Origin: a bacterium
GTDB lineage: Bacteria; CG03
Length of the DNA stretch: 6,878 bases
Assembly: GCA_013791675.1 (NCBI GenBank)
Contig: VMTI01000252.1
Span: 1-6,878, forward strand
Reading direction: 5' to 3'
The notes beneath the pieces are model-generated. The model saw only the letters and a list, made by a program, of their open reading frames with translations, was not told the origin of the DNA and searched no databases. Positions 1-5,440 of the stretch are shown here, one piece after another. Made by a program: the position numbers and the translations under genes. Each line of letters opens with the position of its first letter. Position 1 is the first letter of the stretch.

Positions 1-219
1 CACTTTCACCGCGAAAAAAAGAGCTGTCAAAAAAGAAAAAAACTGCACGGCGCCCATACCTATATCCTGGATCGCCCGTATTTCCACAACTTCCGAAAGC
101 CGCGAAAAAACAAAGGCCGACACGAACACAAGTGCTATAAAAACAAGCGACAGCGAGAACGATCTGCTCCTCGCATTTTCAATGAGCGTGTATTTCGCCA
201 CATTATAAACAGCTTTCAT
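1..219 (-). CDS. ABC-2 type transporter permease, N-terminal 73 residues (cut by window edge)
   Basis: Translating the minus strand from the ATG at 219-217 gives an open frame of exactly 73 codons running off the left edge with no stop. The fragment begins MKAVYNVAKYTLIENARSRS, a short cytoplasmic lead of the kind seen at the start of ABC-2 permeases (an amphipathic helix with an E-x-x-R-x-R element). It then shows a hydrophobic segment at about residues 22-38 and a second beginning at about residue 55, likely the first two membrane helices. The stretch between them (about 40-54, including VEIRAIQDIG) resembles the loop of ABC-2 permeases found beside this type of ATPase. The start codon overlaps the stop of the ATPase gene by 4 nt (ATGA), which strongly suggests the two proteins form one inner-membrane transporter. 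The substrate cannot be told. An ABC-2 membrane subunit is well supported by context; the exact subfamily is not. Confidence 0.75.
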   Translation of the reverse strand, partial: MKAVYNVAKYTLIENARSRSFSLSLVFIALVFVSAFVFSRLSEVVEIRAIQDIGMGAVQFFSFLTALFFAVKV

Positions 220-959
220 AAAACAGCCTCCAGAAATTCCTTCTCCAGAAAACCTTTTTTAACATCAACAATTTTTGCCAGGCGGCCGTCTTTCAAAATT
301 CCCGCCCGAACGGCGATCTTTTCACTTTCGGCAATCAGATGTGAAGTCATTATTATTGTTTTACCGTCGGAGTTCAGCTTCTCTATATACTGCCTCATCT
401 GTGATATGCCCACCGGGTCAAGCCCCGAGTAAGGCTCGTCAAGTATTAAAAGTTCAGGGTCATGGATAAGCGCCTGAGCCAAAAGTATGCGCTGCTGCAT
501 GCCTTTTGAACACTCGCCTATTTTTTTATCTATAAAATTTCCGAGAGACAAAAAATCGCATATTCTCTCCTCGGCGCGCCCGCGCGCAGCGGCTCCGAGG
601 CCGGAAAGAATACCCATAAGATTAAAAAATTCCCGGCCTGTAAGATACGGGAAAAGGTAAGGGCTCTCGGAAACATAACCCACACGGCTTATTACTTTGG
701 GTGATGGTTTTTCGCCGAGCACTTTTATTTCACCCGAATCGGGGAAAAGAAGATTCAGCGCCAGTTTCACAGCCGTCGTTTTTCCCGCGCCGTTGAGTCC
801 GAGGATACAGAAAATTTCGCCTTTATTTACGTCAAGAGAGAAATTTGTCAGGGCAGCAGTTTTTGCTGTTTTAAAAAAATGGTTCTTTCTGTAAATTTTA
901 ACAACGTTTTTGAATTCAAGAGCTTTTTCAGCGTTTTCTGTCTTGTCGTCAAATTTCAT
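216..959 (-). CDS. ABC transporter ATP-binding protein (ABC-2 type)
   Basis: A 247-residue nucleotide-binding subunit that would hydrolyse ATP on the cytoplasmic face to drive the permease encoded next to it. All core motifs are visible: Walker A GLNGAGKTT (54-62), signature CSKGMQQR (150-157), Walker B LLILDEP (170-176), D-loop SGLDP (178-182) and the switch histidine in MTSH (His207). The Q-loop position reads VSESP, with Glu98 where many ABC ATPases have Gln; related ABC-2 ATPases often have Glu there, so it need not mean inactivity. Residues 1-15 precede the usual domain start (ALEFKNVVKIY). The ATG at 959 is kept because it lies in an 11-nt overlap with the end of rnc and no later Met is available before the domain. 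No clear ribosome-binding site is seen, so translation probably depends on reinitiation after rnc. Length and motifs fit a single-domain exporter-type ATPase. Drug, lipid or other export cannot be separated from sequence alone. Confidence 0.93.
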   Translation of the reverse strand: MKFDDKTENAEKALEFKNVVKIYRKNHFFKTAKTAALTNFSLDVNKGEIFCILGLNGAGKTTAVKLALNLLFPDSGEIKVLGEKPSPKVISRVGYVSESPYLFPYLTGREFFNLMGILSGLGAAARGRAEERICDFLSLGNFIDKKIGECSKGMQQRILLAQALIHDPELLILDEPYSGLDPVGISQMRQYIEKLNSDGKTIIMTSHLIAESEKIAVRAGILKDGRLAKIVDVKKGFLEKEFLEAVL

Positions 960-1647
960 TGCTTTTGCTTGCGGGTGACGTCAGCTTTTCAAGAGCGGCT
1001 TTCGCCGCGTGATCCTGAGCGCTTTTTTTGTTTGAACCACTGCCCTCGCCGCGAATTTTGCCGTTAAACTCCACTTCCACAATAAACTGTTTTTTATGAG
1101 GCAGTCCTTCCTCGCTCACAACGTTGTATTGAGGAAGAACTCCATATTTTTTTTGCACAATCTGCTGCAGTTTACTTTTTGAATCAAGTTTGTCTGAGGC
1201 CTGCTCTATGTCAAAGTATTTTTCTATAAATGCCCCCGCCGCTTCCCAGCCCTTGTCTATATACACCGCTCCCAGCAGCGCCTCAAAAGTGTCAGCTAAA
1301 ACCGACGTCTGTTCCGATGGTTCGCCCTCAAAGGAATCTCCCACTTTGAGTATTTCCTGCAATCCCAAATCTTTAGCGAGTTTCGCCAGTTGACGGGTAT
1401 TCACCAAATACGAGCGCATTCTCGTCAGCACCCCCTCAGCGGCGTCGGGAAATATGTTGAAAAGCCTGACGGATATGTAAAGATTGAGGACAGAATCCCC
1501 CAAAAATTCGAGCCTTTCATTGGATGCGCTCAAATCACCGCTCTGGAAAGCTCGTGTTTTATGGGTAAAAGCTTTTAAGAAAAGCTGTTTGTTCTCTATC
1601 TCAAAACCTACCACACGGCTGATTTTTTCTAAATCAGATTTTTTCAT
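949..1647 (-). CDS. rnc: Ribonuclease III
   Basis: A 232-residue endoribonuclease that cleaves double-stranded RNA, with roles in rRNA precursor processing and mRNA turnover. The N-terminal nuclease domain (about 5-150) has the family signature ERLEFLGDSVL (44-54). The acidic metal-binding and catalytic residues line up with the E. coli enzyme: Glu47, Asp51, Glu71 in AAEGVLTRMRS, Asp119 and Glu122 in LADTFEALLGAVYID. The C-terminal double-stranded RNA-binding domain (about 157-224) ends with the expected basic helix GSGSNKKSAQDHAAKAAL. Length is normal for bacterial RNase III. It follows acpP after a gap holding a 10-bp perfect palindrome and overlaps the downstream ABC ATPase by 11 nt. No strong Shine-Dalgarno precedes the ATG; the best is a GGAA about 10 nt upstream. 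The acpP-rnc neighbourhood is common, but fabF, often between them, is absent. Confidence 0.97.
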   Translation of the reverse strand: MKKSDLEKISRVVGFEIENKQLFLKAFTHKTRAFQSGDLSASNERLEFLGDSVLNLYISVRLFNIFPDAAEGVLTRMRSYLVNTRQLAKLAKDLGLQEILKVGDSFEGEPSEQTSVLADTFEALLGAVYIDKGWEAAGAFIEKYFDIEQASDKLDSKSKLQQIVQKKYGVLPQYNVVSEEGLPHKKQFIVEVEFNGKIRGEGSGSNKKSAQDHAAKAALEKLTSPASKSNEI

Positions 1648-1664
1648 TTCAGGAAGTTCCGGAA

Positions 1665-1689
1665 GGGGACGGTGCTTGACACCGTCCCC
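1665..1689. repeat. Perfect 10-bp palindrome in the acpP-rnc gap
   Basis: Arms GGGGACGGTG (1665-1674) and CACCGTCCCC (1680-1689) are exact reverse complements around a 5-nt loop (CTTGA on the plus strand, TCAAG in the transcript). The transcribed hairpin lies 17 nt before the rnc ATG and is followed by TTCCGG rather than a T-run, so it is not a standard intrinsic terminator. GC-rich palindromes of this form are known as dispersed intergenic (REP-like) repeats in some bacteria. No second copy occurs in this window, so that assignment is inference. It could also serve as an RNA-processing or stability element for the rnc message. Confidence 0.8.
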
Positions 1690-1715
1690 CTCTTTGCAGA
1701 ATTAGTTTCCCCTTT

Positions 1716-1958
1716 TTAAGAAACTTTGGATTTAACGTATTCTATAGCTTTTCCGACGGTAGTAAGTTTCTGGGCTTCATCATCGGCTATCTCAAGGCCG
1801 AATTCGTCTTCAAAAGCCATAACAAGCTCAACCTGATCCAGAGAATCGGCGCCGAGGTCATTAATAAAATTCGCCTCGGGCGTAATTTTATCCATATCCG
1901 CTCTTAACCTTTCCGCGATAATAGCTTTCACTTTCTCTTCAACATTCTGTTCTGACAT
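1716..1958 (-). CDS. acpP: Acyl carrier protein
   Basis: Small acidic carrier (80 residues from the preferred start) that holds growing fatty-acyl chains on a 4'-phosphopantetheine arm. The attachment motif LGADSLDQVELVMAFEDEF is textbook; the modified serine of DSL is residue 39 counted from the ATG at 1958. Helices flanking the motif and the C-terminal IADDEAQKLTTVGKAIEYV segment match the family over its full length. The frame can be extended one codon upstream to a TTG at 1961, but the ATG at 1958 lies at proper distance (5 nt) from a strong AAGGAGG, so I prefer it. The gene has the strongest ribosome-binding site in the region together with fabG, which fits the high abundance of ACP. It is separated from fabG by a lipoprotein gene and from rnc by a palindrome; fabF is not next to it. 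Confidence 0.97.
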   Translation of the reverse strand: MSEQNVEEKVKAIIAERLRADMDKITPEANFINDLGADSLDQVELVMAFEDEFGLEIADDEAQKLTTVGKAIEYVKSKVS

Positions 1959-1963
1959 CAAAA

Positions 1964-1970
1964 CCTCCTT
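1964..1970 (-). promoter_or_regulatory. Ribosome-binding site of acpP (decides the start)
   Basis: The minus strand reads AAGGAGG, then TTTTG, then ATG. The 5-nt spacing suits the ATG at 1958 and is too short for the TTG at 1961, so the shorter 80-residue ACP is the better call. Confidence 0.85.
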
Positions 1971-1987
1971 AAACTATCTCTGCTTGC

Positions 1988-2008
1988 CTGCCTATCGGCA
2001 GACGGACG
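1988..2008. repeat. Short palindromic repeat, copy downstream of the lipoprotein gene
   Basis: A 5-bp stem, CTGCC (1988-1992) with GGCAG (1997-2001), encloses a 4-nt loop. On the minus strand it opens with CGTCCGTCTG (2008 to 1999). This matches CGTCCGCCTG (2504 to 2495) in the palindrome on the other side of the lipoprotein gene at 9 of 10 positions, in the same orientation. It appears to be a diverged copy of one intergenic repeat type. No T-run follows, so it is not a clear terminator. Confidence 0.55.
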
Positions 2009-2038
2009 TATAACTTTCGTTTTCTGCCGCACTTCATT

Positions 2039-2057
2039 GTTCCGCGTTTTGCGGAAC
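2039..2057. repeat. Perfect 7-bp hairpin just after the lipoprotein gene
   Basis: Arms GTTCCGC (2039-2045) and GCGGAAC (2051-2057) are exact reverse complements around a 5-nt loop (AAAAC in the transcript). It starts 14 nt past the lipoprotein stop codon. In the transcribed direction it is followed by AATGAAGTG, not a T-run, so a Rho-independent terminator is unlikely. A 3'-end stabilising or processing hairpin for the lipoprotein message is possible. Confidence 0.65.
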
Positions 2058-2071
2058 CCAATCTTTAAAAT

Positions 2072-2470
2072 TTACTGAATTACAATCGTGGTTATAGAAT
2101 CCGCCTTATCCTGTTTAACCCTGATTGTGGCGCTGCCGGGAGCCAGTAACTGCGCGGTAATTTTGCTTCCTTTACTGCTGTTTAATTTAATAAGAAGTTT
2201 GCTGTCGTCGTCGACAGTCCAGTCAGGATTAACCGCGCCGGGCCTTTTTATTCTAGCCTGCCGAGAATCATACCCTTTCGCCTCAAATGTAACAACTTCT
2301 CCTACACTTCCTCTTGTGGGACCCGTTACGGCCAGAGACGCTACGCCGCCAGTTACAAGACCGCCACCCACGCCTGTTTTCCCTCTTGTTTTTTCGGCAA
2401 TAAACGCGCATCCCGAAAAGAGCACAGCCACAAACATCAACGCACTGACAACAGCAATTTTCTTACTCAT
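2072..2470 (-). CDS. Predicted small lipoprotein with Ig-like (BIG2-type) domain
   Basis: A 132-residue exported protein that I cannot assign to a named family. It begins with a lipoprotein-type signal: basic MSKK, a hydrophobic core to residue 19, and cysteine 21 in LFSGC. The -3 residue is Phe rather than the common Leu, which broader lipobox patterns allow. A Gly/Thr-rich linker (about 29-45) leads into a beta-rich segment (about 46-132) with the pattern of a bacterial Ig-like domain: VTGPTRGSVGEVVTFEAKGYD, then a Trp (WTVDDDS), then LLAPGSATIRVKQDK and a closing strand TTIVIQ. If lipidated it would sit on a membrane facing the periplasm or outside; function is unknown. Start choice is supported by GAGGAG 7 nt upstream. 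Its place between fabG and acpP is unusual. It is bracketed by palindromic repeats, which suggests it was inserted into an otherwise conserved operon. An Ig-like fold is a pattern-based inference. Confidence 0.8.
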   Translation of the reverse strand: MSKKIAVVSALMFVAVLFSGCAFIAEKTRGKTGVGGGLVTGGVASLAVTGPTRGSVGEVVTFEAKGYDSRQARIKRPGAVNPDWTVDDDSKLLIKLNSSKGSKITAQLLAPGSATIRVKQDKADSITTIVIQ

Positions 2471-2486
2471 TTTTCATCTCCTCTTT

Positions 2487-2503
2487 GTCCGCCTCAGGCG
2501 GAC
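2487..2503. repeat. Perfect 7-bp palindrome between fabG and the lipoprotein gene
   Basis: Arms GTCCGCC (2487-2493) and GGCGGAC (2497-2503) pair perfectly around a 3-nt loop. On the transcript it ends 3 nt before the GAGGAG ribosome-binding site (2478-2483) of the lipoprotein gene, so it could affect access to that site. No T-run follows. Its minus-strand start CGTCCGCCTG nearly repeats the element at 1999-2008, on the other side of the gene. Confidence 0.75.
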
Positions 2504-2523
2504 GACTACTTTCATTCAATTTT

Positions 2524-3261
2524 TTACATCACCATGCCGCCGTCAATTCTGACGACCTGTCCGGTTATATAAGCGGATTCATCCGAGCACAAAAAACTCA
2601 CCAAATTTGCCACATCAGCGGGCTCACCCAGCCTGCCGAGAGGTATGGCTTCAAGCATTTTGCCTTTCACATCATCCGTTAATTTATCCGTCATCGCCGT
2701 GCTTATAAAACCCGGCGCCACGGCGTTCGCCCGCACCCCGCGGGAGGCAAATTCTTTCGCGAGTGTCTTCGTCAAAGCAATAATGCCGCCTTTTGAAGCC
2801 GCATAATTCGCCTGGCCCGCGTTGCCCATCTGCCCTATAATAGAGGCGACATTCACAATAACCCCGCCTGTTCTCATCATTGAACGGGCAACCGCTTTTG
2901 AGCAATTAAATACACTTTTCAGGTTTATGTCAAGAACCATATCCCAATCTTTTTCCGACATCCTCAAAATCAGGCCGTCTCTCGTTATCCCAGCGTTGTT
3001 GACAAGAATGTCCACACCGCCGTGTTTTTCAATAACGGCTTTCACTTTTTCTGCCACCTGAGCGAAATCAGACACGTCCATCGAGACATAATCGCTTTTG
3101 GAGCCGGAGCTTTTGAGTTTTTCGCAAGCCGCTTTCGCCGCTTCTTCCGCGATATCGGCTATCACGACGAGAGCGCCTTCCGAAGCGAGTTTTTCGGCAA
3201 TCGCAAACCCTATTCCCTGAGCGCTTCCCGTCACCAAAGCTGTTTTATTATCAAACTTCAT
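2524..3261 (-). CDS. fabG: 3-oxoacyl-[acyl-carrier-protein] reductase
   Basis: A 245-residue short-chain dehydrogenase/reductase that reduces 3-oxoacyl-ACP to 3-hydroxyacyl-ACP, the first reduction in each fatty-acid elongation round. Visible motifs are the dinucleotide-binding TGSAQGIG (11-18), LVNNAGITRD (87-95 region), the catalytic Ser140, Tyr153 and Lys157 (YAASK), and VAPGFISTAMT. The C-terminal SDESAYITGQVVRIDGGMVM matches FabG closely, and the ASR arginine (Arg174) that aligns with an ACP-contact residue of E. coli FabG is kept. Unlike E. coli FabG, residue 15 is Gln instead of Arg and an Asp (Asp36) ends the second strand (VVIADI); in this superfamily that favours NADH over NADPH. 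The start is firm: AAGGAGG (3266-3272) lies 4 nt before the ATG. It follows fabD by 25 nt. Downstream, acpP is delayed by the lipoprotein gene. Within this operon FabG is far more likely than another dehydrogenase. Confidence 0.95.
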   Translation of the reverse strand: MKFDNKTALVTGSAQGIGFAIAEKLASEGALVVIADIAEEAAKAACEKLKSSGSKSDYVSMDVSDFAQVAEKVKAVIEKHGGVDILVNNAGITRDGLILRMSEKDWDMVLDINLKSVFNCSKAVARSMMRTGGVIVNVASIIGQMGNAGQANYAASKGGIIALTKTLAKEFASRGVRANAVAPGFISTAMTDKLTDDVKGKMLEAIPLGRLGEPADVANLVSFLCSDESAYITGQVVRIDGGMVM

Positions 3262-3286
3262 CTTGCCTCCTTAATCGTCCATCAAC

Positions 3287-4192
3287 TTATTCAGTTATTA
3301 AAGTCATCGCGCTTAGCGCCTGAGAATCGGGAGATATATTTTTTATCATGGAAGAAAGAATGCTTTTTTCGGCGCATTCCACAAATATCCCCGCTCCGTG
3401 CGACGCCATGTATTCAACCGAAGCAACCCACTGCACGGGAGATGCTATCTGCTTTTTGAGCGCGGATATTATTTCTCCCGAAGTTTTTCCCTCTGACGCC
3501 GTGAAATTTGACACAACGGGAAATTCCGGTTCTGAAAAATAAAATTTATCCAGTTCCGGAGAAAATACATCCTGAGCTTTTCTCATTAAAAAAGAATGGA
3601 AAGGCCCCGCCGTACTCAGCGGTATTATTTTGCCTTTACCCTGAGACGCGTTTTTGAAGGCGGCGATACCTTCCGCTGTTCCGGATATAACCGTCTGTTT
3701 TCTTGAATTGAAATTCACCGCTTCCACAAGTTTCCCGCTTTCCGTTATGCTCCTGCAAAGTTCAGATATGTCAAGAGTCCTCATACCTATAACCGCGGCC
3801 ATTTCGCCTTTCGGGCAGTTTTCTTCCATAATTTTCCCGCGCCTGGCGACAAGCTTGAGCGAATCCTCAAAGGAAAGCGCGCCGCTCGCGCACAGAGCGC
3901 AGTATTCGCCCAGGCTGTGTCCTGCGGCAAACAGCGGTTTTTCGCTCATAGCGTCTTTTATTACATCGTAGACCATCATATTTGAGACAAAAACGGCAAG
4001 CTGTGTCATTGAAATTCTGTTTAATTCATTGGAGGGGCCTTCAAACATAATTTTCTTAAGAGGTATGCCGAGAATCTCACAGGCGTAGTCTAAAGTGTGA
4101 GAGGCCTGAGGAGAGCGTTCGTATGTATCTTTTGACATGCCTATTCCCTGAACGCCCTGTCCCGGAAAAACAACAGCGTAATTTTTAATCAT
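3287..4192 (-). CDS. fabD: Malonyl-CoA:acyl-carrier-protein transacylase
   Basis: A 301-residue enzyme that moves the malonyl group from CoA to ACP, supplying the extender unit for fatty-acid synthesis. It opens with the family hallmark VFPGQGVQGIGM. The nucleophile is Ser93 in GHSLGE (91-96), Arg118 in ARRGKIM would bind the malonyl carboxylate, and His199 in GPFHS completes the catalytic pair; Gln248 (KKQIASPVQW) matches the oxyanion/ACP region. Length is typical. Two usually conserved spots differ: NSP of the ferredoxin-like subdomain reads NSR (162-164), and the common GPG near the C-terminus reads AEK (VECAEKSIL). Active-site residues are intact, so activity is expected. It begins 19 nt after plsX with only a weak GGAA ribosome site. 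The fabH gene usual at that junction is missing. Confidence 0.96.
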   Translation of the reverse strand: MIKNYAVVFPGQGVQGIGMSKDTYERSPQASHTLDYACEILGIPLKKIMFEGPSNELNRISMTQLAVFVSNMMVYDVIKDAMSEKPLFAAGHSLGEYCALCASGALSFEDSLKLVARRGKIMEENCPKGEMAAVIGMRTLDISELCRSITESGKLVEAVNFNSRKQTVISGTAEGIAAFKNASQGKGKIIPLSTAGPFHSFLMRKAQDVFSPELDKFYFSEPEFPVVSNFTASEGKTSGEIISALKKQIASPVQWVASVEYMASHGAGIFVECAEKSILSSMIKNISPDSQALSAMTLITE

Positions 4193-4211
4193 TGCGTTTC
4201 CACACGCTGTG

Positions 4212-5204
4212 TCATAAACTCATAACCGCCGTATATTTATTTATTTCCTCTGATATTTTTTTGTTTATTCCGGTATTAATCTCGCCTTCGGCAGCTATAA
4301 TAGCGTTCATGATGGCTTTTTCATTCGCCCGGCCGTGAGTGACAAGAACGCTTCCTTTAAGGCCTAACAAATATGTCGCCCCGTATTCTGTGTAATCAAA
4401 TTTAGTGAAAATTTTTTTCATAACACTTTTGGCTATCTTCTTTAAAAGATGGAAGCGTGAACCGGAACTCATGCCGTGTTTCAGCGCCGAACCAAAGCCC
4501 TCGGCAAATTTCAATATTATATTTCCCACAAAACCGTCGCAAACTATGCAATCGCACACACCGTTAAGAATATCATTACCTTCAATGTTTCCGATAAAAT
4601 TAAGCTCCGTTTCCAACAACGCTTTGTTGGCGGCTACGACAGCGTCCGTTCCCTTACAGGATTCGCTGCCGTTTGAGAGAAGTCCTATTCTGGGATTGGA
4701 TTTTTTTATGAGCTGTTCCGCGCAGATGCCGCCCATAACAGCGAACTGGCAAAGCTGCTGCCATGAACAGTTAGTATTAGCGCCGGCGTCCAGCATAACA
4801 AAAGGATGATTTATTCCCTGTGTCACAACGGCTATGGCCGGACGGATGATTCCGGATATTCTTTCAAGCACCATCACTGCCGCTGTCATAACCGCTCCCG
4901 AATTGCCCGCGCTTACAAAAACAGAATTCTCTCTCTCTTTCGCGAATCTCATTCCTACCATTAAACTTGAATCCGGATATTTCCGGCAGGCCACAACGGG
5001 CTTGGCGTCCATTTCTATAATATCTGGAGCGTTCAGAATGTGAAGCCGCGAATGCGTAAAACCGTTTAGAAGCTTTTCTATTTCATCTTTTCTGCCGGCT
5101 AAATATATATCCGCTTTTATTTTATCAAGCGCCGCGACGGCTCCTGCCACCTGAGCGGCGGGAGCGTTGTCCCCCCCCATTGCGTCAAGAATTATATCAG
5201 CCAT
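4212..5204 (-). CDS. plsX: Phosphate acyltransferase PlsX
   Basis: A 330-residue peripheral membrane enzyme that converts acyl-ACP and phosphate to acyl-phosphate, the donor for PlsY in the first acylation of glycerol-3-phosphate. Family motifs run the full length: DAMGGDNAP (7-15), SAGNSGA (98-104), DAGAN (139-143), FIGNIEG (203-209), VCDGFVGN (221-228) and EYGATYLLGLKG (273-284). Some sites depart from the best-known members: the NIGEE-KG segment reads SNGSESCKG, and the usual YGGAPLLG reads YGATYLLG. The ATG sits in an 8-nt overlap with the end of rpmF, with no strong ribosome site, so translation is probably coupled. Codons 9-12 contain an uninterrupted run of eight G on the coding strand, a slippage-prone tract. 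rpmF-plsX adjacency is widely conserved and supports the call. Confidence 0.96.
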   Translation of the reverse strand: MADIILDAMGGDNAPAAQVAGAVAALDKIKADIYLAGRKDEIEKLLNGFTHSRLHILNAPDIIEMDAKPVVACRKYPDSSLMVGMRFAKERENSVFVSAGNSGAVMTAAVMVLERISGIIRPAIAVVTQGINHPFVMLDAGANTNCSWQQLCQFAVMGGICAEQLIKKSNPRIGLLSNGSESCKGTDAVVAANKALLETELNFIGNIEGNDILNGVCDCIVCDGFVGNIILKFAEGFGSALKHGMSSGSRFHLLKKIAKSVMKKIFTKFDYTEYGATYLLGLKGSVLVTHGRANEKAIMNAIIAAEGEINTGINKKISEEINKYTAVMSL

Positions 5205-5415
5205 TTTCTTTTACTCTTTTCGCCTCTCTGATTTCTTCTTTTGTCGTAACAATTTTCTTGTCTTTATAAAAACCGCAATACTGACACACCATGTGGGGCC
5301 TTATCAGCTTTTTACATTGAGGGCATCTCACAAGCGAAACATCCCCGCTGCTCATCCAGCTCGAGCGGCGGCGTCTCTGCTTTGCCTTAGAAGTTTTCCT
5401 TTTCGGATTTGCCAT
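5197..5415 (-). CDS. rpmF: 50S ribosomal protein L32 (zinc-binding form)
   Basis: A 72-residue ribosomal protein of the large subunit. The N-terminus MANPKRKTSKAKQRRRRS is diagnostic of L32. Four cysteines (31, 34, 44, 47) in CPQC and CQYC form a complete zinc ribbon, so this is the zinc-containing version and not a cysteine-less paralogue. The C-terminal tail after about residue 51 is basic and acidic mixed (KIVTTKEEIREAKRVKENG) and slightly longer than the shortest L32 proteins. GGGAGG (5423-5428) lies about 7 nt before the ATG. It follows ackA by 25 nt and overlaps plsX by 8 nt. In many bacteria a DUF177/YceD gene directly precedes rpmF; here ackA takes that position. Confidence 0.97.
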   Translation of the reverse strand: MANPKRKTSKAKQRRRRSSWMSSGDVSLVRCPQCKKLIRPHMVCQYCGFYKDKKIVTTKEEIREAKRVKENG

Positions 5416-5440
5416 TTTATTTCCTCCCGACTTAACTATG

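Noticed and set aside
1665..1689. Intrinsic terminator between acpP and rnc
   Set aside because: The stem is strong, but neither strand has a T-run directly after it.
1959..1961. TTG start for acpP giving an 81-residue protein
   Set aside because: It is only 2 nt from the AAGGAGG sequence; the adjacent ATG has the better spacing.
1971..2071. Separate promoter for acpP
   Set aside because: A TATACG-like hexamer is present on the minus strand, but no acceptable -35 element is found at the right distance.
2088..2552. 154-codon plus-strand open frame covering the lipoprotein gene
   Set aside because: It lies antisense to a gene with a clear signal peptide and ribosome site, has no recognisable motif, and has no ribosome site of its own that I can see.
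2684..2905. 73-codon minus-strand open frame inside fabG
   Set aside because: It is an alternative frame of fabG; the fabG frame carries the catalytic YAASK and cofactor motifs.
3022..3459. 145-codon plus-strand open frame spanning the fabD-fabG junction
   Set aside because: It is antisense to two well-supported genes and crosses their boundary; nothing supports coding.
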